55,555 bases of DNA, taken from S34-282 sp034422075. Its GTDB lineage: Bacteria > Chloroflexota > Dehalococcoidia > Lucifugimonadales > Australimonadaceae. The notes below the pieces were generated by a model. It was given only the letters and a program-made list of their open reading frames with translations. It was not told the DNA's origin and made no database searches. Location of the stretch: positions 1-55,555 of the forward strand of contig DAOUJX010000036.1 of NCBI GenBank assembly GCA_034422075.1. The letters run 5' to 3'. Within the stretch, counting starts at the first letter, position 1. Every line of letters starts with the position of its first letter. A program made the position numbers and the translations under genes. This document shows, piece after piece, positions 1 to 8,530 of the stretch.

Positions 1-99
1 GTCCAATTCTAAGTTGAGATAGCCGAGGGTTGCGATGCTGATAGCCACCGCCAGGACTATGGTGAGCGGCCCGAAAACGATGAGAAGCGCGCGCTTCAT
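1..99 (-). CDS. N-terminus of a small membrane or exported protein (partial)
   Basis: Only the first 33 codons are in the window; the gene continues past the left edge. It opens MKRALLIVFGPLTIVLA and continues hydrophobic to about residue 27 (basic start followed by an uninterrupted apolar stretch), which reads as a signal anchor or signal peptide. A GGAG lies 6 nt before the ATG and a stronger AAGGAGG a little further up, inside the end of the upstream CoA-transferase gene, whose stop lies 3 nt before this start. The two are therefore probably co-transcribed. Function cannot be inferred from the visible part. Confidence 0.55.
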   Translation of the reverse strand, partial: MKRALLIVFGPLTIVLAVAISIATLGYLNLELD

Positions 100-102
100 C
101 TA

Positions 103-1320
103 CTACTCCACAACCTCCTTTGCACGCAGTTCGGCGAGGGCCGCGTCATCCAGGCCGAGCACTTCCCGCAATACCTCTTCCGTGTGCTGCCCCAGGTCCG
201 GGGCGACCCGTTCAGGCGCGCTGAACGTCCGCGACATCTTGATGGGGTTTCCCGTGAACCTCAGATCGCCCAGCGCAGGGTGCGGTAGGTCGACGAACAT
301 CTTGCGGTGCACCATCTGCGGGTCGTTCGCCACCTGCGCGATGTCCTGCACCGGCCCGACGGGTATGCCCAATTCGCTGACGATGTCGACCCACTCCGCC
401 GTCGTCCGCTGAGCAAAGGCCTGCTCAAGCAGCGGGATGAGCTGGTCGTAGTTCTGGGTGCGGCCCCAGCCCGTCTCATAGCGCGCATCGTCGATGAGTT
501 CGGGCAAGTCGAGCGCGGCGCACAGGAGGGGCCACTGGTCGGTCGCGCCGCCCATGATGGCAACGACGACGTAGCCGTCCTGCGTCTTGAACGCCTGGAA
601 CGGCGTCGAAGAGGGGTGGCGTGTGCCAAGGCGCTCGGGCACCTGCCCAAGCGTAAAGTAGCGCATAAAGGCGTTCTCCAGTATCGCGACCTGGCAGTCC
701 ATCATGCCAATGTCCAGGTACTGTCCCTCGCCGGAGCGTTCGCGCTCGAGCAGGGCTGAGAGGATGGCGGTGGTGGTGAAGAGAGCGGCGGTGATGTCGC
801 CGATGCTTGCGCCGGGGCGGACGGGGCCGCCGCCGGGCTCGCCGGTGATGCTGAGCATTCCGCCCATCCCCTGCACGATGACGTCGAGCGCGGGCCGCGA
901 CGCGTAGGGGCCTGTCTGCCCGAAGCCGGACACCGAGGCCATGATGATGCGGGGGTTGACGGCCTTGACCACGTCGTAGGACAGGCCGAGGCGCTCCATC
1001 GCACCGGGGCGGAAGTTCTCCAGCAGCACGTCGGCGCCCCTGACCAAATCCAGCAGCAGCGCCTTCCCTTCCGGCTTGGCAAGGTCGATGACGATCGAGC
1101 GCTTGCCGCGATTGATGCTCATGAAATAGGTGCTGTAGGCGTTCTCCTCCCCATTGGGACCGGGGAGGAACGGGCCGTTGCCGCGAGCCGGATCGCCCGT
1201 GCCGGGCGCCTCCACCTTGATGACGTCCGCTCCTAGGTCGGCCATGAGCATGGCGCAGAAAGGTCCCGCGAGGATACGCGAGAGGTCGATGACACGAATG
1301 CCTTCCAGGGCTCCGGGCAT
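103..1320 (-). CDS. CaiB/BaiF family (class III) CoA-transferase
   Basis: Cytoplasmic enzyme that moves CoA between acyl-CoA and a free carboxylic acid. The 405-residue product has the family N-terminus (GIRVIDLSRILAGPFC), the ADLGADVIKVE strand, the NRGKRSI motif, and the PALDVIVQ segment whose Asp (about residue 146) aligns with the catalytic Asp of formyl-CoA transferase. Length matches the family. I chose the ATG at 1320 because GGAGGTG sits 6 nt upstream; a GTG 15 nt earlier is in frame but lies within that ribosome site. The substrate is not predictable: family members act on carnitine, oxalate, bile acids, methylsuccinates and others. It probably heads a transcript with the partial membrane gene downstream. 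Confidence 0.9.
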   Translation of the reverse strand: MPGALEGIRVIDLSRILAGPFCAMLMADLGADVIKVEAPGTGDPARGNGPFLPGPNGEENAYSTYFMSINRGKRSIVIDLAKPEGKALLLDLVRGADVLLENFRPGAMERLGLSYDVVKAVNPRIIMASVSGFGQTGPYASRPALDVIVQGMGGMLSITGEPGGGPVRPGASIGDITAALFTTTAILSALLERERSGEGQYLDIGMMDCQVAILENAFMRYFTLGQVPERLGTRHPSSTPFQAFKTQDGYVVVAIMGGATDQWPLLCAALDLPELIDDARYETGWGRTQNYDQLIPLLEQAFAQRTTAEWVDIVSELGIPVGPVQDIAQVANDPQMVHRKMFVDLPHPALGDLRFTGNPIKMSRTFSAPERVAPDLGQHTEEVLREVLGLDDAALAELRAKEVVE

Positions 1321-1348
1321 GGGGCTCACCTCCACCGACTAGACAACG

Positions 1349-1852
1349 CTAGCTGTAGCGCAGGCGGGGCTGCCGAACCGCAAGCGCCAATAGGATGACG
1401 GGCGGCCCACAGGCGAGGAAGAACGAAGGCCCCAAGGCAAAGCCGAAGGCCGCCATAGCGAGGATACCAGCCACCGCAAAGGGCAGGCGGCGCGCGGCGC
1501 GCCGGCGCAACGCCGCCAATCCGACGCACCCGCCGGCTATGGTGGCTACGCCGAACGCCATAAACAAGAAGAATGACCTGTACTCGACGCATGCCTCGTC
1601 GACTACGCGCGCGCAAGACTGGACGCCTAACAGCAGCATGAAAGCGCCTTCGCCGACCGTGAAGATGCACGCGCCCAGCGCCAACGCGCCCGTCCAGCGC
1701 AAGGCGTTCACCGTCCACGCGAGCGAACCAAGGAGCACTCCTCCCGCGAGCGAGGAGACGTAGAGCCATTGGGCGATGACGTCCATGCTCGAACCGAACA
1801 GCGGTCCTCTCGGCAGCGAGAAGAAGTCGGACGATAGGGCGACGGCATCCAC
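1349..1852 (-). CDS. Unknown integral membrane protein
   Basis: I do not recognise the family. The 167-residue product has about four or five predicted membrane segments (around residues 28-48, 53-75, 93-115, 122-142 and 143-160) separated by short loops, with an Arg cluster (RRRAARR) after the third. Two Cys (about residues 80 and 88) lie in the second loop. The start is uncertain: the GTG at 1852 has a TACGCT box 7 nt upstream, which would suit a leaderless mRNA, while an in-frame ATG at 1786 begins directly before the first membrane helix. The gene is divergent from the SDR gene that follows. Confidence 0.5.
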   Translation of the reverse strand: MDAVALSSDFFSLPRGPLFGSSMDVIAQWLYVSSLAGGVLLGSLAWTVNALRWTGALALGACIFTVGEGAFMLLLGVQSCARVVDEACVEYRSFFLFMAFGVATIAGGCVGLAALRRRAARRLPFAVAGILAMAAFGFALGPSFFLACGPPVILLALAVRQPRLRYS

Positions 1853-1859
1853 GCTAGCA

Positions 1860-1865
1860 AGCGTA
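1860..1865 (-). promoter_or_regulatory. Candidate -10 box of a leaderless promoter
   Basis: TACGCT on the minus strand, 7 nt before the GTG at 1852. No Shine-Dalgarno sequence precedes that GTG. Part of a recurring pattern in this window. Confidence 0.3.
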
Positions 1866-1904
1866 GCGGCAGTGCGCGTCCTTGTACACGCTCGGCGCTG
1901 CCCG

Positions 1905-1910
1905 TATCAT
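1905..1910 (+). promoter_or_regulatory. Candidate -10 box upstream of the SDR gene
   Basis: TATCAT, 10 nt before the ATG at 1921, with no Shine-Dalgarno sequence between. An in-frame ATG overlaps the box itself (1909), so the exact start is open. Confidence 0.3.
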
Positions 1911-1920
1911 GCCGCGCGCC

Positions 1921-2715
1921 ATGGAACTTGGTCTTGACGGACGCGTCGCCATCGTCGGGGGCGCAAGCAAGGGTATCGGGCGTGCCTGCGCGGAGGCGCT
2001 CGCCGCCGAGGGCGCAAGCGTGGTCCTCGTCGCGCGGAACGAAGAAGAGGTGCGCCAAGCCGCCGCGGAGCTCGGTGAGGACCACGGTGCCGGGCGCGCT
2101 CACGCCGTTGCCGCCGACCTGAGCGCGCCGGCCGACATCGAGCGCGTCGTTGAGGAGACGGCGGAGCGGTATGGGCGCTGCGACATCGCCATCAACAACC
2201 TCGGCGGTCCACCGCCGGGCCAGCCCTCCGCGCTCACCGACGAGCAGTGGCAAGCCGCGCTCGACCTCAACTTCATGAGCGCCACGCGACTGGATAGGCT
2301 GGTGGTGCCGATGATGCGCGAGCAAAGGTATGGGCGCATCATCACCATCCTCTCGCTGTCCATCAAGCAGCCGGAGGAGAACCTGACGCTCTCCACCGTA
2401 GCGCGGACAGCGGCTGCGACCTACGCGCGCCTCCTCGCGCTCGAGGTCGCAGCCGACGGCATCACGGTGAACAACATCCTTCCGGGTTCCATCGAGACCG
2501 ACCGGCTTCAGTTGGTGGCGGAGATGCAGGCGCGGCTGCGCGGCCAGGACATATCGCGCGCGATGGACTTGCGCCGCGACATCATCGCCGCCAAGCGATT
2601 CGGCACGCCGCAAGAGGTCGGCGACCTCGTCGCATTCCTATCGTCGGAGCGCGCCGCATTCGTAACGGGCCAGAACATCTCCATCGACGGCGGCCAATTG
2701 CGCGCGCTGGTATAG
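1921..2715 (+). CDS. Short-chain dehydrogenase/reductase, atypical active site
   Basis: A 264-residue SDR fold protein. The glycine motif GGASKGIG (residues 13-20) binds NAD(P), NNLGG follows strand 4, and the C-terminal FVTGQNISIDGG is typical of FabG-like members. The classical Tyr-x-x-x-Lys catalytic pair is not present: where it should be, the protein reads LTLSTVARTA, while SLSIKQPEENL supplies the Ser region. A known BKR-like SDR subgroup has the same substitution and lacks a perfect catalytic tetrad, so its chemistry is uncertain. The ATG at 1921 starts at the usual distance from the glycine motif; upstream in-frame starts (1882 TTG, 1909 ATG) would add non-conserved residues. Confidence 0.85.
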   Translation: MELGLDGRVAIVGGASKGIGRACAEALAAEGASVVLVARNEEEVRQAAAELGEDHGAGRAHAVAADLSAPADIERVVEETAERYGRCDIAINNLGGPPPGQPSALTDEQWQAALDLNFMSATRLDRLVVPMMREQRYGRIITILSLSIKQPEENLTLSTVARTAAATYARLLALEVAADGITVNNILPGSIETDRLQLVAEMQARLRGQDISRAMDLRRDIIAAKRFGTPQEVGDLVAFLSSERAAFVTGQNISIDGGQLRALV

Positions 2716-2721
2716 CCTGCG

Positions 2722-4431
<1,710 letters not shown>

Positions 4432-4497
4432 GTCGGTTGGCCTACTCTGAGAAGTGTGGACTAGAACATAGTACAAATCTGGCACGGCGCATACGCC

Positions 4498-5484
4498 TCA
4501 CGCGCGGCGTCCGGTGCGTATCAGCCTGCCTCTGCTCACGCCGCTGCGGAGGCGGCCGTACTCAGAGCTCATCTCCGCGCCTGCAATGAGGATGAGGCTG
4601 CTGACGTACGCCCACAGCAGCAGAATGATGACCGGCGCGAGCGTGCCGTAGACGCTTTCGAAATTGGCGAAAGCGCTCAAGTAGACGATGAACAGGTTCT
4701 TCGCCAGCTCGAATGTGACGGCGGCGAAAAGCGCGCCAGGCCAGACGAAACCCCAGTAGGTCTTGGTGTTGGGCGTGAACTTGTAGATGAGCATGAAGGT
4801 GCTCAGCATGAGGACGAACGAGCTCAGTTGCAGGAAGGTGACGCTGGCGACATTGAATGCGGTGCGAAGGCCGGAGTCGCCCGCTAGGCCCTCGGAAGCG
4901 CGGACCAACGCGGCAACGCCGAAGGAGGTCAGGAACAGGACGCCGACCCCGACGGCCATTCCCAGCTGGCGCGGCTTATTGACGTAAAAGGGGCGGTCTT
5001 GGTGGACGTCCCAGGCGCGGTTGACAGCGCGGCTGATCGCTCCAAAGACGGCGCTCGCCGACCAGAACAGACCGAGGATGGCAACGAGCGTCAGGGCGCC
5101 GCTCACATTGACCAGCGATTCGAGGTTGTCATCGACGAACTGTTCGGAGCCTGGCAGGTTGTCGGTGAAGAAACGCCTGATGCCATCCTCGATGCTGGCG
5201 GACAGGCCGCTGTCCGTGCCGAGAATGATGCCGGAAAGGGCGACCAGCGCGAGTACGAGGGGGAATAGAGAGAACAGCGCGTAGTAGGCGACGCCTGCCG
5301 CCATGTGCGTCGCATCATCCTCCATCATCTCCTTGACGGTGCGCACGACAAGGACGATGAAGAAGAGTGCGCCGAAGCGTTGAACGAGCGCGTCGCGTTG
5401 CTTGCGGACGTGCGCGGCAAGCCGCTTGCCGAACCCAGACTGCGCTCTACGTCGGCTCAATGGAGTCTTCTTCATGGCGGGCAT
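4498..5484 (-). CDS. YihY/BrkB family inner-membrane protein
   Basis: A 328-residue membrane protein of the YihY (formerly ribonuclease BN-like) family. The N-terminal 40 residues are basic and cytoplasmic; the family motif region DDATHMAAGVAYYALFSLFPLVLAL (start near residue 56) follows the first helix, and about six membrane helices can be drawn, with the last near YVSSLILIAGAE. The family's molecular role is not settled; earlier links to tRNA processing were withdrawn, and transport or envelope roles have been suggested. GGGAG lies 6 nt before the ATG at 5484. A second in-frame ATG three codons later is an alternative. Confidence 0.85.
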   Translation of the reverse strand: MPAMKKTPLSRRRAQSGFGKRLAAHVRKQRDALVQRFGALFFIVLVVRTVKEMMEDDATHMAAGVAYYALFSLFPLVLALVALSGIILGTDSGLSASIEDGIRRFFTDNLPGSEQFVDDNLESLVNVSGALTLVAILGLFWSASAVFGAISRAVNRAWDVHQDRPFYVNKPRQLGMAVGVGVLFLTSFGVAALVRASEGLAGDSGLRTAFNVASVTFLQLSSFVLMLSTFMLIYKFTPNTKTYWGFVWPGALFAAVTFELAKNLFIVYLSAFANFESVYGTLAPVIILLLWAYVSSLILIAGAEMSSEYGRLRSGVSRGRLIRTGRRA

Positions 5485-5517
5485 GGCCGACTCCCGAAAA
5501 AGGCCCCGCGCACAGCA

Positions 5518-5844
5518 TCAGGACGGCCGGAATCCGAGCCGCTGCTCTGCCGCCTGCGCGATTCGGTGCAGCTGCTCGTCCGTCAGGCCCTCTATCGAAA
5601 TCATCATCACGTGGTCAAGGTTGTAGAGCGCAAGCGGGTTTTCGAGAACGAATCCGCGCGGCGTCTGGGGGTTGAAGGCGTAGTTGATGCGCGCCGTCGT
5701 CCTCGCTATCAGATCCTCGACTTCCGCCGGCGACGCAGGCACGGGGTAGCTGTGCCTCTGGACCTCTCCGGTGGTCAGCTTCACCGCCAGTACGAGCACT
5801 CGCGGCCCGGCAGTGGTGGGAACCGCTCGCTCCCCTTGCGTCAC
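5518..5844 (-). CDS. Conserved hypothetical protein, 108 residues
   Basis: I do not recognise this family. The product is soluble, with no signal or membrane segment. A beta-rich N-terminal half (RVLVLAVKLTTGEVQRHSYPV) is followed by a helical SPAEVEDLIARTTARINYAF segment and a C-terminal helix (LTDEQLHRIAQAAEQRLG). Its ATG overlaps the stop of the upstream YkvA-like gene as ATGA, so the two are translationally coupled and probably work together. It ends 33 nt before the YihY start, so one transcript may cover all three. Confidence 0.6.
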   Translation of the reverse strand: MTQGERAVPTTAGPRVLVLAVKLTTGEVQRHSYPVPASPAEVEDLIARTTARINYAFNPQTPRGFVLENPLALYNLDHVMMISIEGLTDEQLHRIAQAAEQRLGFRPS

Positions 5845-6152
5845 CGCCGCTCCTCCCCTTCATCGACGACGCGAAAGTCAGCCTGCACCGTTTCGGGATA
5901 GTCGCGCTTACGCGGCTCGCCGAGCACGTAGCGCGAGGCGAGCCGGAGGAAGAGGCTAGTGAGCGCGAACGTCACCAGGAAATCGTCGAGGTGGCCGATG
6001 ACGGGTGGGAAGTCGAAGAGCAAGTCGCGCGGCCAGATGATGTAGGCGAGCGCGAGCATCGGCAGCGCTTTGAGGACAATCGGCACCTGCGGGTGCCTCA
6101 TCAGGTAGACTAGCGCCCCTGCCCGGCTCAGCAGAAAGAACAGCGACCTCAT
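5841..6152 (-). CDS. YkvA-like (DUF1232) membrane protein
   Basis: A 103-residue protein matching the DUF1232/YkvA pattern: an N-terminal hydrophobic helix, then a stretch ending in the family motif where IIWPRDLLFDFPPVIGHLDD replaces the usual DLIPDxIPxxGYLDD, then a second helix. The function of the family is unknown. The ATG at 6152 was chosen over an upstream GTG/ATG because the conserved region starts here and because a TATACT box lies exactly 7 nt upstream with no Shine-Dalgarno sequence, which suggests a leaderless mRNA. Its stop overlaps the next start (ATGA). Confidence 0.7.
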   Translation of the reverse strand: MRSLFFLLSRAGALVYLMRHPQVPIVLKALPMLALAYIIWPRDLLFDFPPVIGHLDDFLVTFALTSLFLRLASRYVLGEPRKRDYPETVQADFRVVDEGEERR

Positions 6153-6159
6153 CACTACG

Positions 6160-6165
6160 AGTATA
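6160..6165 (-). promoter_or_regulatory. Candidate -10 box of a leaderless promoter
   Basis: TATACT on the minus strand, 7 nt before the ATG at 6152. It lies between divergent genes; holA starts 12 nt away on the other strand, so the promoters must overlap. Confidence 0.5.
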
Positions 6166-6176
6166 GCGGCCACACC

Positions 6177-7217
6177 TTGATCCACGTCCTGTACGGCGAC
6201 GACAGCTTTTCCATCCATGAGGAAGTGGGTGAACTGGTGGCCGCCGTCGGGCCGGAGGACGTGCGCAGCTCCAACATCAGCCGGCTGAGCGCGCAGGGGT
6301 TTGAGGTTGGCGTGTTCGCGAATGCGGCGCTCGTCGTTCCGTTCCTCGCGGACAGGCGTCTCGTCATCGTAGACGGCCTTCTCAGCTCGCTTGAGAGCAC
6401 CGGAGGCGGACGTCGTGGACGGCGGAGGGCGGCAGAAGGCGACGCGCTCGGCGCTGCCGCAGGCCTGCCGGAGATGCTCGCGCAGCTACCGCCAACCACC
6501 GACGTCGCCTTCATCGACGGGCGGCTCGGACGGGCGAATCCGCTGCTGGCGGAGGTCGAGGCGCTCGAGCACGTGCAGGTACAGGTGCGCGAGTTCCCGA
6601 TGCTGCGCCGGGAGGCGCTCGCACGCTGGATCTCCGACCGGGCCAACGCAAAGGGAGCGTCCATCACCCCGCAGGCCGTCGCGCACCTGTCAGAGCTGAT
6701 AGGCAGCAACCTGTGGACCCTCGACAACGAGCTGGAGAAGCTGGCCGTCTACCGTAGCGGCGGGACCATCGACGTGGAACACGTCGACGCGCTCGTCTCC
6801 AGCGCACGCGAGACGACCGTATTCGAGCTGGTGGACGCGATGATGGACGGGCGCACCGATACGGCGATGGCCAAGCTGCAATCGCAGATGAGCGCCGGCG
6901 TTACCGGCCCGTACCTGCTTTCGATGATCGCGCGCCAAGCGCGGCTGCTCGCAATTGCGCACGAGCTGTCCGACGAGCGCGTTCCGCAAAGCGAGTGGGG
7001 ACCGCACCTGGGCACTGCGTCCGATTTCGTCGTCAGGAAGACTGCTGAGCAGGCGCGGCGCTTCACGATGGAGTCCGTCCGGCGGCTGTACGGCTTGTTG
7101 CTCGACGCCGATGTTGCGATGAAGTCGGGGAGTGCGAGCGAAGAGTTGGCCATGACGGAATTGGTCGCGATGGGCTCGGCACTGCGCGGAGCCGCGCCGT
7201 CACGCGGTAGGCGGTAA
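6177..7217 (+). CDS. holA: DNA polymerase III delta subunit
   Basis: Clamp-loader subunit that opens the beta sliding clamp during replication. The 346-residue product starts MIHVLYGDDSFSIHEEV, the typical HolA N-terminus (an AAA+-like domain without a working P-loop), continues with the DRRLVIVDGLL strand, and ends with the helical collar domain (TVFELVDAMMDGRTDTAMAKL onward). Length is in the normal range. The TTG at 6177 is the start because the family N-terminus begins immediately there; no Shine-Dalgarno sequence is present. tatA follows in the same direction 54 nt later. Confidence 0.92.
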   Translation: MIHVLYGDDSFSIHEEVGELVAAVGPEDVRSSNISRLSAQGFEVGVFANAALVVPFLADRRLVIVDGLLSSLESTGGGRRGRRRAAEGDALGAAAGLPEMLAQLPPTTDVAFIDGRLGRANPLLAEVEALEHVQVQVREFPMLRREALARWISDRANAKGASITPQAVAHLSELIGSNLWTLDNELEKLAVYRSGGTIDVEHVDALVSSARETTVFELVDAMMDGRTDTAMAKLQSQMSAGVTGPYLLSMIARQARLLAIAHELSDERVPQSEWGPHLGTASDFVVRKTAEQARRFTMESVRRLYGLLLDADVAMKSGSASEELAMTELVAMGSALRGAAPSRGRR

Positions 7218-7271
7218 GCGTATGTGCTATGCTATGCGCCACCGCAAGAGCTGCGGGCGTGGGGTGCGCAG

Positions 7272-7466
7272 ATGCCATTCGGACTGGGCTGGCCTGAACT
7301 GACCATCATCCTGGTAATCGTGCTCATCATCTTCGGCGCGAGCCGCGTCCCCGAGATCGGCGGCGCCATCGGGCGCGGGATACGGGAGTTCCGCAAGTCG
7401 GTCACGCCCGACGAAGAGAAGGCCGAGGCGAAGCAGGAACCCGCGGCCACGTCCGACAAGAGCTAG
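7272..7466 (+). CDS. tatA: Twin-arginine translocase subunit TatA
   Basis: Pore-forming subunit of the Tat system, which exports folded proteins. The 64-residue product has the classical architecture: short periplasmic start (MPFGLGWPELTIIL), one membrane helix, the FGASRVPEIGGAIGRGIREFRKS hinge and amphipathic helix, then a charged Glu/Ala/Lys tail. The conserved Phe-Gly of the hinge is present. The ATG at 7272 was chosen because upstream in-frame codons would put polar residues before the helix. It converges on the tatB-tatC operon of the opposite strand, so all Tat components sit within 1.3 kb but on two transcripts. Confidence 0.93.
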   Translation: MPFGLGWPELTIILVIVLIIFGASRVPEIGGAIGRGIREFRKSVTPDEEKAEAKQEPAATSDKS

Positions 7467-7520
7467 CGAACCTCTCCTACCCTGACGGACAAGTCGACGC
7501 GCATCAAGCGCCCGGTGCTA

Positions 7521-8261
7521 TCACGCGCGAGCCTGCTTGCCGCCCCTACCCCGCAGTCGCCGCCCTAGCCTCGCCAGCACAATCCCCAGCTCGTACAACA
7601 GGATGATGGGTATGGCAACCAGCACCTGGTTAACGGGGTCGAAGGTTGGCGTGATGATGGCGGCGGCGACGAACGCCAGGACAATGGCCCACTTGCGGAA
7701 CCGCGACAGCAACCGCGGGGTAACGACGCCCAATCGGGCGAGCACGAACATGACCAGCGGAATCTGAAAGACGACGCCCATCCAGAACATGAGCGACGTG
7801 ACCACGTTCATGTAGCTCGCAATGCGAATCTGGGCGTCGACGTTGGCGGAACCGAAATCAAACAGGAAGCGCAGCGCCGGCGGCAGCAGGATGTAGTAGG
7901 CAAAGACGGCACCGCCCGCAAACGCGACCAGAATGCCCGGAATGGACAACAGCAGGTACACGCGCTCACGTTTCGTGAGGCCCGGCGCGACGAACCGCAC
8001 CATCTGGTAGAGGACGACGGGAAGCGCGCCGACGAAGCCCGCCATCAGCGTTACCTTGAAGGTCACCCCTACCGTCTCCAACACCTCCGTGGCGATGGGC
8101 ATGTCGTTGCGGTCCGCGTAACCTGGCTCCAGCAGGAACGCGATGATCTGGTCGCGGAAGACGAATGCGGCGACAGTCATGAAGATCACGACGAGCGCAG
8201 CGACGATGAGCCGCTTGCGCAGCTCGTCCAAGTGCTCGCGCAGCGTCATAGCCTTAGCCAC
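7521..8261 (-). CDS. tatC: Twin-arginine translocase subunit TatC
   Basis: Tat substrate receptor with six membrane helices. The product (about 246 residues) shows the N-terminal LREHLDELRKRL motif, a conserved SxxPGILVAFAGGAVFAYY region and the C-terminal FRKWAIVLAFVAAAIITP with PDPxxQ-like FDPVNQVL. The GTG at 8261 follows GAGGGG, while an ATG at 8249 has little ribosome site; both begin before the first conserved residues. The start overlaps the last codons of tatB, so translation is coupled. The gene ends before a short unoccupied gap of 54 nt shared with convergent tatA. Confidence 0.93.
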   Translation of the reverse strand: MAKAMTLREHLDELRKRLIVAALVVIFMTVAAFVFRDQIIAFLLEPGYADRNDMPIATEVLETVGVTFKVTLMAGFVGALPVVLYQMVRFVAPGLTKRERVYLLLSIPGILVAFAGGAVFAYYILLPPALRFLFDFGSANVDAQIRIASYMNVVTSLMFWMGVVFQIPLVMFVLARLGVVTPRLLSRFRKWAIVLAFVAAAIITPTFDPVNQVLVAIPIILLYELGIVLARLGRRLRGRGGKQARA

Positions 8262-8529
8262 GCCGCCCCTCGCTCTCGCCCTCGGCATCGGGCCTGGGCG
8301 CGGCAACGGCGTCATCGGGAGCAGCTTCCGGCTCCGCCTTGCCCGGCTCGCGGGAGGCGTCCAGATTCACGGTCGCGACGTCGGCCGTCTCGCGCAGGAT
8401 GCGCTGCGCCTGCCGCCAGTAGGAGCCCATCTTGCTCGCCATCTCCACCATGCGGGCCGGGCCGAGGAAGATGATGGCGACGAGCAGGATGACGGCCAGT
8501 TCGAGTATGCCGATGCCGAAGATGTCCAT
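8254..8529 (-). CDS. tatB: Twin-arginine translocase subunit TatB (TatA/B family)
   Basis: Single-helix Tat component that pairs with TatC. The 91-residue product begins MDIFGIGILELAVILLVAIIFLGP, has the FLGPARM hinge, an amphipathic helix (MVEMASKMGSYWRQAQRIL) and a long acidic Ala/Pro/Glu tail. The Gly-Pro hinge and a Glu in the membrane segment (residue 10) favour TatB over TatA, and the gene sits directly upstream of tatC. The ATG follows the stop of the rlmD-maf fusion gene by one base, so the three genes form an operon. Confidence 0.88.
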   Translation of the reverse strand: MDIFGIGILELAVILLVAIIFLGPARMVEMASKMGSYWRQAQRILRETADVATVNLDASREPGKAEPEAAPDDAVAAPRPDAEGESEGRRG

Positions 8530-8530
8530 G

